Of a DNA stretch of 64,000 nucleotides, positions 1 to 11,834 are shown one piece after another. The notes beneath the pieces were generated by a model. That model was not told where the DNA came from. It saw only the letters and a program-made list of their open reading frames with translations, and did not search any database. The translations under genes were made by a program, and so were the position numbers. Source of the DNA: Malikia sp. (GTDB lineage: Bacteria > Pseudomonadota > Gammaproteobacteria > Burkholderiales > Burkholderiaceae_C); NCBI RefSeq assembly GCF_028687635.1, contig NZ_JAQTZS010000002.1:210682-274681 (forward strand), in the 5' to 3' direction. Positions within the stretch are counted from its first letter, which is position 1. Each line of letters opens with the position of its first letter.

Positions 1-1
1 G

Positions 2-733
2 GCGGCCGAAGCCTTCGCGCGCAGCGGGGTGGGGCGCATCACCCTGGTCGACCTCGACCACATCAGCGAATCCAACACCAACCGCCAGATCCACGCGCTC
101 AGCAGCACGCATGGCCAGGCCAAGATCGAGGCCATGCGCGAGCGCATCGCGCAGATCAATCCGCAGGCGCAGGTGCAGCTGATCGACGATTTCGTCAGCC
201 CCGACAACTGGCTCGACTGCCTGCGCCTGGCCGATTTGCGTCCCGGCCAGCGCCTGGTCGTGATTGATGCTTGCGACCAGGTCAAGGCCAAAACCGCCAT
301 GGCGGCCTGGGCCTTGCGCGCCCGCGCCCTGTTCATCACCGTGGGTGCGGCCGGCGGTAAGCGGCTGGCGCATGCGATCGAGATCGTCGACCTGTCCGAG
401 ACCACGCACGACCCGCTGCTGGCGCAGCTGCGCTACCGCCTGCGCAAGGCGCATGGCGGCGCGCGCCAGGGCCGCATGCAGGTGGCCTGCGTCTTCAGCC
501 GCGAGCCCGTCGCACCACCCGACGCCTCCTGCGTGCTGCCCGGCACCAGCGACGGCACGCTCAACTGCCACGGCTATGGATCCATGGTCAGCGTCACGGC
601 CAGCTTCGGCCTGGCGGCGGCCGGCTGGGCCATGGACGCCTGGGCACGCGGGCAAGGCCTGTGCAAAAATCCCATGCCGTCCATGAAAATGGCAGAAATT
701 CCGCTAGAACGCGTGCTCCAGCAAAAAGCGTAA
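2..733 (+). CDS. tcdA: tRNA threonylcarbamoyladenosine dehydratase TcdA (5' end outside window)
   Basis: This is the C-terminal 243 codons of a ThiF/MoeB-superfamily protein; the open frame runs off the left edge. TcdA (YgdL/CsdL) uses ATP to cyclise t6A37 in tRNA to ct6A. The sequence shows the end of the nucleotide-binding fold (ITLVDLDHISESNTNRQ), the Arg after the Asn pair that is typical of E1-like enzymes, and later the SCVLPGTSDGTLNCHGYGS segment characteristic of the YgdL family. The N-terminal GxGxxG loop must lie outside the window. A GTG at 29 is internal to the fold, so it is not the true start. A tRNA gene follows 22 bp downstream on the same strand. Confidence 0.9.
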   Translation, partial: AAEAFARSGVGRITLVDLDHISESNTNRQIHALSSTHGQAKIEAMRERIAQINPQAQVQLIDDFVSPDNWLDCLRLADLRPGQRLVVIDACDQVKAKTAMAAWALRARALFITVGAAGGKRLAHAIEIVDLSETTHDPLLAQLRYRLRKAHGGARQGRMQVACVFSREPVAPPDASCVLPGTSDGTLNCHGYGSMVSVTASFGLAAAGWAMDAWARGQGLCKNPMPSMKMAEIPLERVLQQKA

Positions 734-755
734 GCGTTTGCAGCAGTTTCAGGTG

Positions 756-831
756 GGGTCGTTAGCTCAGTTGGTAGAGCAGTTGACTTTTAATCAATTG
801 GTCGCAGGTTCGAGTCCCGCACGACCCACCA
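756..831 (+). tRNA. tRNA-Lys (anticodon TTT)
   Basis: A 76-nt cloverleaf with a perfect 7-bp acceptor stem (GGGTCGT with ACGACCC), a D-loop AGCTCAGTTGGTAGAGC, anticodon TTT at 789-791 in loop CTTTTAA, a T-loop GGTTCGAGTCC, and an encoded CCA tail at 829-831. It decodes AAA/AAG. Confidence 0.97.
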
Positions 832-838
832 CCCATCA

Positions 839-871
839 AAGCCCCGAGCATTAGTTGCACGGGGCTTTTTT
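839..871 (+). terminator. rho-independent terminator after tRNA-Lys
   Basis: An 8-bp stem (AAGCCCCG at 839-846, CGGGGCTT at 860-867) runs directly into a T tract (866-871). It ends the tRNA transcript before the lipocalin gene. Confidence 0.85.
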
Positions 872-899
872 ATCGCCCGGTTCGCGCTACCATGGCGGT

Positions 900-1502
900 A
901 TGAAACCTCGTATCGCTCGCGCTGTCCAGGCGTCGTTGGCCCCAGTGATCGCATCCATCGGTCTGAGCCTGAGCCTGCTGGCGGCGGCTCCTGCTCACGG
1001 CGTTGAACCCGCTCCTGTCGCGCTTCAGACCATCGAACGGCTGGACCTGCCGCGCTACCTCGGGACTTGGCACGAGATCGCGCGCACGCCCAACTGGTTC
1101 CAGAAGAAATGCGCCGCCGACACCCGCGCCGACTACTCGCTCAACCCCAGCGGCACGGTGCGGGTCGTCAACCGTTGCCGCACCCATGATGGCGAACTCA
1201 GCGAGGCCATCGGGGAAGCACGCCGCGTCGGCGGACCCGATTCGGCCCGGCTCGAAGTCCGTTTCGCGCCTCGCTGGCTGTCCTGGCTGCCGCTGGTCTG
1301 GGGTGACTACTGGGTGGTGGACCTCGACCCCGACTACCAACTGGTTGCCGTCAGCGAACCCCGGCGCGAATACCTCTGGGTGCTGGCGCGCCAGCCACAG
1401 GTCGATCCCAAGGCCTACGAGGCCCTGCTGGGCCGGCTGCGGCAGCAAGGCTTCGACCTGAGCCGGCTCCAGCGCTCGACGCAAAGTTCAGCCCTGCCAT
1501 AG
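900..1502 (+). CDS. blc: lipocalin family protein (Blc-like)
   Basis: A 200-residue exported lipocalin. Residues 1-37 look like a signal peptide (basic MKPRIAR, then a hydrophobic stretch rich in Leu and Ala). The mature part opens with the lipocalin G-x-W signature (YLGTWHEIARTPNWFQ) and ends with the WVLARQP region typical of bacterial Blc. Blc proteins bind lysophospholipids and fatty acids at the outer membrane. No lipobox Cys is visible at the end of the signal region, so this copy is more likely periplasmic than an outer-membrane lipoprotein (inference). The ATG at 900 was chosen because an in-frame upstream ATG at 855 lies inside the preceding terminator. Confidence 0.85.
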   Translation: MKPRIARAVQASLAPVIASIGLSLSLLAAAPAHGVEPAPVALQTIERLDLPRYLGTWHEIARTPNWFQKKCAADTRADYSLNPSGTVRVVNRCRTHDGELSEAIGEARRVGGPDSARLEVRFAPRWLSWLPLVWGDYWVVDLDPDYQLVAVSEPRREYLWVLARQPQVDPKAYEALLGRLRQQGFDLSRLQRSTQSSALP

Positions 1503-1546
1503 CCATGGTTCAGGCATAGCTGGCCTGATCGCATAGACTTCGAGGC

Positions 1547-2566
1547 ATGACTACGCATCATTACCACCTCTATGCGATCGGCAACGCCCTGGTCGACACC
1601 GAATACGAAGTCTCCGACGCCCAACTGCAGGCCATCGGCGTCGACAAGGGCCACATGACCCTGATCGACGCGCCGCGCCGCGCCGAACTGCTGGCGCAAC
1701 TGCATGAGCAGTCGGCGCGCCGCACTGGTGGCGGCTCGGCTGGCAACACCGTCGTCGCACTGGCGCAGCTCGGCGGCCACGCCTTCTACAGCTGTCGCGT
1801 CGCCGACGATGAGCTCGGCGCCTTCTACGCCGCCGACTTGGCGTGCAACGGCGTCGCCACCAACCTCAACCACACCAAGGCCGAGCACGGTCAGACCGGC
1901 AGCTGCCTGGTTCTGGTCACCCCCGACGCCGAACGCAGCATGAGCACCTTCCTCGGTGCCACCGCCGAGCTCGACGCCAGCGCGCTGCACCCCAAGGACA
2001 TCGCGCGTTCCAAGGTCTACTACATGGAAGGCTACCTGGCTGCCTCGCCCACGGGGCTGCAGGCCGCGCTCGAAGGCCGCCAACTGGCGCGTTTTGCGGG
2101 CGCCGCGCTCGCGCTCACGCTCAGCGACGTCAGCATGATCCAGTTCTGTCGCCCGGGCCTCGACGCCATGCTCGCCGGTGGCCTCGACTACCTGTTCTGC
2201 AACGAGGAAGAAGCCCAGGTCTGGTGCGGCTCGCAGAACCTGCAGCAAGTCCGGAAAACGATGGCTGGTCTGGCCAAAACCGTCTGCATCACGCGCGGCG
2301 CCAAGGGCAGTCTGGTGCTCGAAGCCGGGCAGGTCATCGAAATGCCGGCTCCCACGGTCAAGGCCGTCGACACCAATGGAGCCGGGGACATGTTCGCTGG
2401 CGCCTTCCTCTATGCCGCTACCCATGGTTACCCGCATGCACAGGCGGCGGAGCTGGGCAACCGCTGCGCTGCCGCCGTCGTCAGCCAGCACGGCAACCGT
2501 CTCCAGCCCGAGCAGTTGCAGGCCCTCAAGGCCCGCTTCGAGCAGGAAAACAGCGTCACAGCCTGA
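1547..2566 (+). CDS. PfkB-family sugar/nucleoside kinase, adenosine kinase-like
   Basis: A 339-residue ribokinase-fold enzyme. The N-terminal motif (YAIGNALVDTEYEV) and the GG-rich substrate segment (TGGGSAGNTVVALAQLGG, about residues 62-80) are the first PfkB signature. DTNGAGDMFAGAFLY near residue 275 is the second, with the GAGD Asp as catalytic base and anion hole. The closest named group is adenosine kinase, which makes AMP from adenosine and ATP; other sugar substrates cannot be excluded. It stands alone, 44 bp after the lipocalin gene, with a GC-rich hairpin downstream. Confidence 0.82.
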   Translation: MTTHHYHLYAIGNALVDTEYEVSDAQLQAIGVDKGHMTLIDAPRRAELLAQLHEQSARRTGGGSAGNTVVALAQLGGHAFYSCRVADDELGAFYAADLACNGVATNLNHTKAEHGQTGSCLVLVTPDAERSMSTFLGATAELDASALHPKDIARSKVYYMEGYLAASPTGLQAALEGRQLARFAGAALALTLSDVSMIQFCRPGLDAMLAGGLDYLFCNEEEAQVWCGSQNLQQVRKTMAGLAKTVCITRGAKGSLVLEAGQVIEMPAPTVKAVDTNGAGDMFAGAFLYAATHGYPHAQAAELGNRCAAAVVSQHGNRLQPEQLQALKARFEQENSVTA

Positions 2567-2634
2567 GCCGACTCGCCGCAATGCGCTCCCTGGTCGTGGT
2601 GATCAATCGATAGCCAGGTCGCCTCGCAAACGAC

Positions 2635-2656
2635 AAGCCCCGCCAAAGCGGGGCTT
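2635..2656 (+). terminator. stem-loop after the PfkB kinase gene
   Basis: A perfect 9-bp stem (AAGCCCCGC with GCGGGGCTT) around a 4-nt loop, 68 bp past the stop codon. No T tract follows, so its terminator role is uncertain. Apart from this hairpin and the heat-shock promoter, the 294-bp interval up to clpB shows nothing else. Confidence 0.5.
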
Positions 2657-2800
2657 GGGACCGGTCTGACCTGCTTGGGGTGAATCTCGCCACCGAGTTG
2701 TCACGCGAGCATTTCCTTGCTGTGCTTCATTCCAGTGAGTCTAGCAGCAGGCTGGGCAACATCCCTGGGACATGTGGCTTCTTGATCGGCGCGCGTTGGC

Positions 2801-2828
2801 CTTGAAATGCTCGCCAGCGGCCCTCAAG
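2801..2828 (+). promoter_or_regulatory. candidate sigma-32 (heat-shock) promoter of clpB
   Basis: CTTGAAA at 2801-2807 matches the RpoH -35 element exactly. It is followed after 13 bp by CCCTCAAG at 2821-2828, a partial match to the CCCCAT-type -10. Its position 33 bp before the clpB start fits known control of clpB by RpoH. Confidence 0.6.
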
Positions 2829-2860
2829 TCCTGCACAATCAATCATCACGGAGGGCTTCG

Positions 2861-5464
<2,604 letters not shown>

Positions 5465-5470
5465 GCAAGC

Positions 5471-5497
5471 AAAACAGCCCGCGAAGGGCTGTTTTGT
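5471..5497. terminator. bidirectional terminator between clpB and the parvulin gene
   Basis: A 10-bp perfect stem AAAACAGCCC / GGGCTGTTTT with loop GCGAA. The A-rich left arm and T-rich right arm let it work for both converging genes. Confidence 0.85.
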
Positions 5498-5516
5498 TAT
5501 CCGGAGTGGGCGCGGT

Positions 5517-6719
5517 TTACTGCACGCGCGCTTTTCGGATCAAGTTGTCCTGGAACTGGGCCACCTTCTGCTGCGCCAGGTGCTGGGCGATCTGGGACTT
5601 GATCTGCTCGAACGCGGGCAGTTCCTGGCCGGCGTTGCTGGCGGCGAACTTGTCGTATTCGGCCTTGAGCTCGGCGTCGCTGACGCTGACCTTCTTCTGG
5701 TAGTCGGCCAGCATCAGGCCGGCCAGGACCTGCTGCTGCGCGATGGTGGCTTTCTGCTCGTAGCCCTTGGATGCCTTGACACCCTGTTTCTCGGCGGCCT
5801 GGATGAAGGTTTCGAGGTCGAGCAGGTGCTGCACGACCTGGGCCTTGACGCCGTCGTCGACCGGGCGGCCGCTGCGCGTGACCTGTGCCAGCATGGCGTC
5901 GATGCGGGCCTGGGACAGGGGCTTGCCGTTGATGCTGGCCGGTTCGGTGCCGCGCTTGGCGGCTTTCAGGACCGATTCGCGGTACTGGGCGAGCTTTTGC
6001 TGGCCGAGGTGCTGCTCGATCTGGGGCTTGAACTGCTCGATGGGAGGCAGCTGGGCCTGGCGGACATCATCGACACGGATGATGTGCCAGCCGAACTGGC
6101 TCTTGACCGGCGCGTCGGTGAGCTGGCCCTTGTCGAGCTTCTTCATGGCTTCGGCGAACTCGGGCACGAAGTTGCTCGGGTTGGCCCAGTCGAGGTCGCC
6201 GCCGTTGGCGCCGGACCCCGGGTCCTTGGACTTGGCTTTGGCGAGTTCCTCGAACGAGGCGCCGCCCTTGATCTGCGCGATCAGCGCCTGGGCTTCGGCT
6301 TCGCTTTCGACCAGGATATGGCGGGCGCGGAATTCCTGGCCGGTGTTGCTGCCGACGAACTTGTCGTATTCGGCCTTGATCTCGGCTTCGCTGACCGGGT
6401 TCTTGCCCATGTATTGGGCGAACAGCTCGGTCACCAGCACGTTTTGCAAGGCCTGTTCGGCGGCCTGCTTGTACGCTGGCTTGGACTTGATGCCCTGCTG
6501 CTCGGCGGCCTGCGCGAAGATTTCGAGCTTGGTCAGGTGCTCCTTGATCTGACCTCGCAGGGCGTCATCCACCGGCCGGCCGGATTGCTCGAGCTGGGCG
6601 GCCATGGCCTCGACGCGCGAGCTCGGGATGGCCTTGCCGTTGACGACGGCCAGGTTCTGCGACCAGGCGGGGGCGCTCAGGATCGTGGCGAGGGCCACTG
6701 CGGTCAGGACTTTTTTCAT
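5517..6719 (-). CDS. periplasmic parvulin-type peptidylprolyl isomerase with internal duplication
   Basis: A 400-residue PpiC/SurA-like protein. A signal peptide (1-20, ending PAWSQ) is followed by a SurA_N-like helical domain (about 24-130), one parvulin domain (131-222, with ARHILV and the FGWHIIRV end) and a helical tail (223-257). A second SurA_N-like domain then begins (262-366) and joins straight to a second tail (367-400). The two units align well (SGRPVDD, EAEIKAEYDKF and SDAELKAEYDKF), but the second lacks the whole catalytic domain, about 95 residues. Known role of the family: folding of exported proteins. Inference: one isomerase plus two chaperone-like domains. It is last in the selO-msrB-yciB-bolA operon, 23 bp after bolA. 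Confidence 0.88.
   Translation of the reverse strand: MKKVLTAVALATILSAPAWSQNLAVVNGKAIPSSRVEAMAAQLEQSGRPVDDALRGQIKEHLTKLEIFAQAAEQQGIKSKPAYKQAAEQALQNVLVTELFAQYMGKNPVSEAEIKAEYDKFVGSNTGQEFRARHILVESEAEAQALIAQIKGGASFEELAKAKSKDPGSGANGGDLDWANPSNFVPEFAEAMKKLDKGQLTDAPVKSQFGWHIIRVDDVRQAQLPPIEQFKPQIEQHLGQQKLAQYRESVLKAAKRGTEPASINGKPLSQARIDAMLAQVTRSGRPVDDGVKAQVVQHLLDLETFIQAAEKQGVKASKGYEQKATIAQQQVLAGLMLADYQKKVSVSDAELKAEYDKFAASNAGQELPAFEQIKSQIAQHLAQQKVAQFQDNLIRKARVQ
5622..5684. repeat. direct repeat within the parvulin gene (partner 6333-6395)
   Basis: These 63 bp match 6333-6395 at 58 positions. They encode the same part of the duplicated SurA_N-like domains (NTGQE and NAGQE, then back to the VSEAE and VSDAE segment). 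The high DNA identity argues that the duplication is fairly recent or still homogenised. Confidence 0.85.
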
Positions 6720-6742
6720 GCGTGTGACGTAGAAATGCTAGA

Positions 6743-7012
6743 TCAGCGCCGGATCTCGATCGCCACGGCATGCAGGCCGGCGTCGATGAAAGGCGACAAC
6801 GCATCATACACAAGCCGATGCGCGGCGACACGGCTCAGGCCGGTGAAGCGGGGCGAGGCGATGGCGACGCGGAAATGGGTACCGTGGCCTTCGGCGTTGG
6901 CGCCAGCATGGCCGGCATGGGCCGCGCTCTGGTCTTCGACCTCAAGCTCGGTGGGATCCAGTTGCGCGCGCAGCTGCGCTTCGATGGCGGCGGCAGTGGG
7001 GAGGGCGTTCAT
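6743..7012 (-). CDS. bolA: BolA family protein
   Basis: An 89-residue BolA. The family partners with monothiol glutaredoxins in Fe-S handling and in E. coli also affects cell shape as a regulator. The conserved HFRVAIASPRFTGLSRVAAH region carries the family His residues, and a basic C-terminus ends the fold. A His/Ala/Gly-rich loop (residues 31-43, AHAGHAGANAEGH) is longer than in E. coli BolA. Its ATG directly follows the yciB stop (TAA-ATG, no gap), so translation is likely coupled. Confidence 0.9.
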   Translation of the reverse strand: MNALPTAAAIEAQLRAQLDPTELEVEDQSAAHAGHAGANAEGHGTHFRVAIASPRFTGLSRVAAHRLVYDALSPFIDAGLHAVAIEIRR

Positions 7013-7546
7013 TTATGGGTGTTCGTCCTTGAGGTGTGGGGCGACGTAGAGGCCCTGGCCGATGATGAACAGGAGCGGGAAGGCGTAGCCCCAGAGCTTG
7101 AAGTCCATCCAGGCTTCGGTCGAGTAATAGGCCGCGACATAGGCGTTGCTGACGGCCATGAACAGGAAATACAGGATCCAGGCCACGGTCAGGCGGCCCC
7201 AGACGTCCGCTGGCAGACGCAGCTGGCTGCCCAGCAGCAGTTGCAGCAGGTTCTTCTTCCAGATCCACAGCGCCGCGGCCAGGCCCAGCGCCATGCCGGC
7301 GTAGAGCACGGTCGGCTTCCACTTGATGAAGCGTTCGTCGTGCAGGCCCAGCGTGAGCGCGCCGAACACCAGCACCAGGGCCAGCGTGGCTTTCTGCATG
7401 GTCTGCAGCCGGCGGTCGATGGCATAGATGATGCCGCTCTGCAGCACGGTCGCGGCCATCAGCACCGCGGTGCCGACATAGATGTCGTGCAGCTTGTAGG
7501 CGCCGAAGAACAGCAGGATGGGGAAGAAGTCGATCAGGAAACGCAT
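7013..7546 (-). CDS. yciB: inner-membrane protein YciB (intracellular septation protein A)
   Basis: A 177-residue polytopic membrane protein of the YciB/IspZ family. It starts [18 protein letters not shown], the family hallmark, and has about five to six hydrophobic segments. The family helps keep the cell envelope intact and has been linked to septation in Shigella and E. coli. It lies 7 bp after msrB and directly abuts bolA, an arrangement common in Burkholderiales. Confidence 0.93.
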   Translation of the reverse strand: MRFLIDFFPILLFFGAYKLHDIYVGTAVLMAATVLQSGIIYAIDRRLQTMQKATLALVLVFGALTLGLHDERFIKWKPTVLYAGMALGLAAALWIWKKNLLQLLLGSQLRLPADVWGRLTVAWILYFLFMAVSNAYVAAYYSTEAWMDFKLWGYAFPLLFIIGQGLYVAPHLKDEHP

Positions 7547-7553
7547 GGGAAGA

Positions 7554-7961
7554 TTATCGCGGCTTGAAGTCGAGTGCCGCCGAGTTCATGCAGTAACGCA
7601 AGCCCGTCGGTGCCGGGCCGTCCTCGAATACATGGCCGAGGTGGGCACCGCAGCCGCTGCAGACGGTCTCGACCCTTGTCATGCCATGGGCACGGTCGAC
7701 TTTTTCCTCGATCGCGCCGGCGAGCGACTCATTGAAGCTGGGCCAGCCGCAGCCGGCATCGAACTTGGTATCGGACTCGAACAGCTGCTGGCCGCAGCAG
7801 ATGCAGTGGTAGCTGCCGTCGGCCCAGACCTGGTCGTATTTGCCGGTATGGGGCCGTTCGGTGGCGGCCTGGCGGGTGACGGAATAGGCCAGGGGCTCGG
7901 CGCCCTTGGCCGCGAGCAGCTGTCGCCATTCGGCATCGGATTTCTCGACGGGGTAGGGCAT
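7554..7961 (-). CDS. msrB: peptide-methionine (R)-S-oxide reductase MsrB
   Basis: A 135-residue cytosolic MsrB that reduces the R-epimer of methionine sulfoxide in proteins. Zinc site: C53/C56 (HCICC) and C101/C104 (CSGC). The catalytic Cys is C124 in [11 protein letters not shown], and the resolving Cys is probably C71 in AGCGWPSF. The ATG at 7961 has an AAGGAAA ribosome site. It is second in the operon, between selO and yciB. The neighbouring SelO is a redox-linked AMPylase, so the pair suggests an oxidative-stress module (inference). Confidence 0.95.
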   Translation of the reverse strand: MPYPVEKSDAEWRQLLAAKGAEPLAYSVTRQAATERPHTGKYDQVWADGSYHCICCGQQLFESDTKFDAGCGWPSFNESLAGAIEEKVDRAHGMTRVETVCSGCGAHLGHVFEDGPAPTGLRYCMNSAALDFKPR

Positions 7962-8010
7962 GGTCTTTTCCTTGAAGCTGGAGGGGTGGGCCGAATTCTG
8001 AACGATTCGA

Positions 8011-9525
8011 TCAGGACGAACAGCTGATGCTGATGGCAGCGGCCCAGTCGGGCGGAAAATCGGCCAGGTCTGCGCTGTCGGACCGTTCATCGTAGGGGCT
8101 GGCCAGCGCGGCTTGCAGGCGCTGCAGCGCGCTCGGGTCGCCGGCCTGGGCCTGGCGGATCGCGACCTCGCCCAGGTGGTTGCGCAGCACGACCCTTGGG
8201 TTGGCGCGCAGCATGCGTTGGCCTGCTTGCGAATCTGAACCTGCGCTTGCACCAGCATCGGCTGGCAGCTGCAGGCGTTGGCGCCAGCGCGCCCACCAGT
8301 CATCAAAGGCTTCGGGCTGCAGGAACAGGTCGCGCACGGGTTGCCAGTGCGGGGTCAGCGGCCGGACGGCAGCGCCTTGACCCGCCTGGCCGGCATCGGC
8401 CTCGCTGGCGGCCTGGGCCAGGCTCAGGCGGCGCCAGAAGATGGTGTAGTCGGTGCGCTCGCGGGCCAGAAGCTGCAGCAGGTCTTCGGTCAGTTCGGCG
8501 TCGCCCGTGCGCGGATCGTCCAGGCCCAGCTTGGCGTTCATGCGCCGCTGCAGCGCTGCCGGGAACAGTGCCTTGTAGGGCTCCAGCGCGTCCAGCGCCT
8601 GCTGGCTGTCGTCGAGCAGCGGCAGCAGGGCCTGGCCCAGGCAGAACAGGTTCCAGTAGACGATGTTGGGCTGGCGTGCGTAGGCGTAGCGCCCGCTGCT
8701 GTCGCTGTGGTTGCAGACATGGCCGGGATCGAAGCCGTCGAGGAACTGGAACGGGCCGTAGTCCAGCGTCAGCCCCAGGATGCTCATGTTGTCGGTGTTG
8801 AGCACGCCGTGGCAAAAGCCCACCGCCTGCCACTGCGCGACCAGCTCGGCGCTGCGCCGGGTCACGGCGGCTAGCAGCCCGGCGTAGGGGTTGCCGTCGG
8901 CCTGGCGGTACTCGGGATAGAAGTTATCGATGACGAAGTCGGCCAGCCGGCGCAATTCGGCGTGGCGGCCGTTGTGGCTGAAATGCTCGAAATGCCCGAA
9001 GCGGATGAAGCTGGGCGCGAGACGGGTGACGACGGCGGCGGTCTCGACTTCCTCGCGTCGCACCGGAGCCGGCGAGCCGGTGACGCAGAGCGCGCGCGTG
9101 GTCGGGATGCCGAGCGCGTGCATGGCCTCGCTGCAGAGGAATTCGCGGATCGAGCTGCGCAGCACGGCGCGGCCGTCGCCACCGCGCGAGTAGGGGGTAC
9201 GCCCGGCGCCCTTGAGCTGGACCTCCAGGCCGCTGGCAGCATGTTCGCCCAGCAGCAGCGCGCGGCCGTCGCCGAGCTGGCCAGCCCAATGGCCGAACTG
9301 GTGGCCGCTGTAGACGCTGGCGATCGGTGTCACGCTGTCCGCGATCCGGTTGCCGCTGAGCCGCTGCAGCAGCTCGTCGTCCGGTGGTGGTTCGGTGGGC
9401 AGGCCGAGCGTGGCGGCGGCCTCGCCGCTCCAGCCCACCCAGTGCGGCGTGGGCAGCGGGGTGGGGTGCAGGCGGGTGTGGAATTCGTCGCCCAGGGACT
9501 CGAATCGGCTGACTTGGAGTTGCAT
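8011..9525 (-). CDS. selO: protein adenylyltransferase SelO
   Basis: A 504-residue pseudokinase-fold enzyme (YdiU/UPF0061). SelO transfers AMP from ATP to Ser, Thr or Tyr of redox proteins. Visible motifs are [18 protein letters not shown] near the N-terminus, [18 protein letters not shown], and the metal/ATP segment [20 protein letters not shown]. The C-terminus ends ISISCSS, with Cys where eukaryotic SelO carries selenocysteine. The start MQLQVSRF at 9525 fits the family; the frame stays open far upstream but there it is antisense to livH. It is first gene of a five-gene leftward operon and is divergent from the LIV transporter (99 bp apart). Confidence 0.93.
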   Translation of the reverse strand: MQLQVSRFESLGDEFHTRLHPTPLPTPHWVGWSGEAAATLGLPTEPPPDDELLQRLSGNRIADSVTPIASVYSGHQFGHWAGQLGDGRALLLGEHAASGLEVQLKGAGRTPYSRGGDGRAVLRSSIREFLCSEAMHALGIPTTRALCVTGSPAPVRREEVETAAVVTRLAPSFIRFGHFEHFSHNGRHAELRRLADFVIDNFYPEYRQADGNPYAGLLAAVTRRSAELVAQWQAVGFCHGVLNTDNMSILGLTLDYGPFQFLDGFDPGHVCNHSDSSGRYAYARQPNIVYWNLFCLGQALLPLLDDSQQALDALEPYKALFPAALQRRMNAKLGLDDPRTGDAELTEDLLQLLARERTDYTIFWRRLSLAQAASEADAGQAGQGAAVRPLTPHWQPVRDLFLQPEAFDDWWARWRQRLQLPADAGASAGSDSQAGQRMLRANPRVVLRNHLGEVAIRQAQAGDPSALQRLQAALASPYDERSDSADLADFPPDWAAAISISCSS

Positions 9526-9624
9526 GGGTGCATTGTCGGGCGAGCCGGGTGGCCTTGCACTACAGGTGGTCATGGTAAAAACCCGGCGGGGCTGGCCGGT
9601 GCCGGCCCGGAATGTCGCATCTTG

Positions 9625-10569
9625 GTGTCTGTTCTTCTCTCTCTGCTCAATGGCTTGAGCTACGGCTTGCTGCTGTTCATGCTGAGTTCCGGCCTGACCC
9701 TGATCTTCAGCATGATGGGGGTGCTCAACTTCGCCCATGCCAGTTTCTACCTGCTGGGGGCCTATTTCGGCTGGGCGCTGTCGGCCCATGTCGGCTTCTG
9801 GCTGGCGCTGCTGCTGGCGCCGCTGGCGGTGGGGCTGCTGGGCGCCTGGTTCGAGTCGGCCTGCCTGCGCCGGGTGCATCGGCATGGCCATGTGGCCGAG
9901 CTGCTGGTGACCTTCGGCCTGAGCTACGTCGTGCTGGAGCTGGTGCAGCTGGTCTGGGGCCGGGCGCCGCTGGACTTCCAGCCGCCCGAGCTGCTGCGCG
10001 GTCCCGCCTTCACACTGGTGCAGCAGGCCTCGGCTGGCATCAGCCTGGCCTGGGGCGCTGCCGGCGAGGCGGTCTGTCGTGCGCCCGGCGTGCTGTGTCA
10101 TCCGTTTCCGGCCACGCGCGCCTTCATCGTCGTGGTGGCGCTGCTCATCCTGCTGGCGCTGGGCTGGCTGCTGCGGCGCACCCGTATCGGGCTGGTGGTG
10201 CAGGCCGCTCTGACCCACCCCGAGATGGTCGAGGCGCTGGGCCATGACCTGCCGCGCGTCTTCATGGGGGTGTTCGGTGCCGGCACGGCGCTGGCCGGGC
10301 TGGCGGGCGTGGTCGGCGGCAGCACCTTCGTTACCGAGCCCGGCATGGCGGCGGCGGTTGGTCCGGTGATCTTCGTGGTGGTGGTGGTGGGGGGGCTCGG
10401 GTCGCTGGCGGGGGCTTTTGGCGCTTCGCTGCTGATCGCGCTGATCCAGACCTTCGCGGTGGCTCATGGCGGCTGGCTGGCGCAGGTCGCGCCCATGCTG
10501 CCTTATCTGCTGCTGGTGCTGGTTCTGCTGCTGCGCCCGGCAGGACTGTTCGGCCGGAGGGCGTCCTGA
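9625..10569 (+). CDS. livH: branched-chain amino acid-type ABC transporter permease LivH
   Basis: A 314-residue inner-membrane permease of the HAAT (LIV/urea) class with about eight hydrophobic segments and the typical opening [20 protein letters not shown] and [11 protein letters not shown]. The start is taken as GTG at 9625; TTG at 9622 is the alternative, as no in-frame ATG is suitably placed. The stop codon overlaps the start of livM (TGATG). No binding-protein gene is present next to it, so the substrate cannot be named. Confidence 0.88.
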   Translation: MSVLLSLLNGLSYGLLLFMLSSGLTLIFSMMGVLNFAHASFYLLGAYFGWALSAHVGFWLALLLAPLAVGLLGAWFESACLRRVHRHGHVAELLVTFGLSYVVLELVQLVWGRAPLDFQPPELLRGPAFTLVQQASAGISLAWGAAGEAVCRAPGVLCHPFPATRAFIVVVALLILLALGWLLRRTRIGLVVQAALTHPEMVEALGHDLPRVFMGVFGAGTALAGLAGVVGGSTFVTEPGMAAAVGPVIFVVVVVGGLGSLAGAFGASLLIALIQTFAVAHGGWLAQVAPMLPYLLLVLVLLLRPAGLFGRRAS

Positions 10570-11834
10570 TGCGCGCCGAGCGACTGGGCTGGCTGCTGGC
10601 CGCGCTGGCGCTGCTGGCCGCGCCCTGGTTCTGGTCCGGCAACGCCGCGCTGGGGCTGCTGACCCAGGTGGCGATCGCGGCGCTGGCCTGCCTGTCCTAC
10701 AACCTGCTGTTCGGCCAGGGCGGCATGCTGAGCTTCGGTCATGCGGTCTATACCGGCCTGGGCTGCTATGCCGCGATCCACGCGCTGCGTGCCGTCTCGG
10801 CCGGCGAGTTGCCGCTGCCGGTCAGCCTGGTGCCGCTGGCCGGTGGCCTGGTGGGCCTGCTGGTGGCGCTGCCGCTGGGCTGGGCCAGCACGCGCAAGTC
10901 GGGCACGCCATTCGCGATGATCACGCTGGGGCTGGGCGAGCTGGTGTCGGCCGCCGCGCTGATGTTCCCTGCCTTCTTTGGCGGCGAAGCGGGGGTGTCG
11001 GGCAACCGGGTCGCCGGGCCGGCGGTGCTGGGCGTGACGTTCGGGCCGCAGCTTGAGGTCTATTACCTGTGCGCGCTCTATGCGCTGGTCTGTGCTGGAC
11101 TGATGCGGGCTTTCAGCTTCACGCCGCTCGGACGCATGCTCAACGCCGTGCGCGACAACGCCGAGCGCGCGGCTTTTGTCGGCTACGACCCGCACGCGGT
11201 GCGTTTTCTGGCCTTTCTGGCGGCAGGCTTCTTCGCCGGCATCGCGGGTGGCCTGGCGGCGCTGCATTTCGAGATCGCGAGCGCCGAGGTGCTGGGCGCG
11301 CATCGGTCGGCATCCTGGCTGCTGTTTGCCTTCCTGGGCGGCTCGGCCTATTTCCTGGGGCCGGTGATCGGCGCGCTGCTGCTGGTGCTGTGCACGGGGC
11401 TGTTGTCCGAGTGGACGCCGGCCTGGCAGCTCTACCTGGGCCTGCTGTTCCTGTTCATGGTCATGCGCGCCCCCCAAGGCTTGGCCGGCCTGCTGGTGCA
11501 GGCTTGGGCGCAGGCCCGTACTCGCCCCTTCGGCGCCTGGCTGCCGGTCCTGCTGGCCCAGGCGCTTGCGGCTGGACTGGCGCTGCTGGGCGCCGGTGCC
11601 CTGATCGAGCTGAGCTATCGCCTGCAGCTGGAGTCGGTGATTGGCGGCGAGTTCCGCTACCTGGGGCTGGCGCTGGACAGCTCCCGGCCGTCGAGCTGGC
11701 TGGGGGCTGCCACGGTCCTGCTGGTCGGCTGGGGCCTGGGCCGCTGGCTCCGTGGTCGCAGGCGGCATGTGTCGACGCATGATTCCAGCCCAGGCGATGC
11801 ACTAAGGCAAGGCCGATCCTGGAGGTCGAGATGA
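10569..11834 (+). CDS. livM: branched-chain amino acid-type ABC transporter permease LivM
   Basis: A 421-residue second permease of the LIV-type transporter. The core (residues 30-300) has the [16 protein letters not shown] and [15 protein letters not shown] motifs of LivM; the conserved loop near residue 200 contacts the ATPase. The C-terminal 100 residues add two more hydrophobic segments, which is longer than a minimal LivM. Start and stop overlap livH by 1 bp and livG by 4 bp (ATGA), so the operon is translationally coupled. Confidence 0.88.
   Translation: MRAERLGWLLAALALLAAPWFWSGNAALGLLTQVAIAALACLSYNLLFGQGGMLSFGHAVYTGLGCYAAIHALRAVSAGELPLPVSLVPLAGGLVGLLVALPLGWASTRKSGTPFAMITLGLGELVSAAALMFPAFFGGEAGVSGNRVAGPAVLGVTFGPQLEVYYLCALYALVCAGLMRAFSFTPLGRMLNAVRDNAERAAFVGYDPHAVRFLAFLAAGFFAGIAGGLAALHFEIASAEVLGAHRSASWLLFAFLGGSAYFLGPVIGALLLVLCTGLLSEWTPAWQLYLGLLFLFMVMRAPQGLAGLLVQAWAQARTRPFGAWLPVLLAQALAAGLALLGAGALIELSYRLQLESVIGGEFRYLGLALDSSRPSSWLGAATVLLVGWGLGRWLRGRRRHVSTHDSSPGDALRQGRSWRSR

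Noticed and set aside
9526-10467. Upstream extension of the selO frame
   Set aside because: It runs antisense through livH, and the conserved SelO N-terminus begins at 9525.
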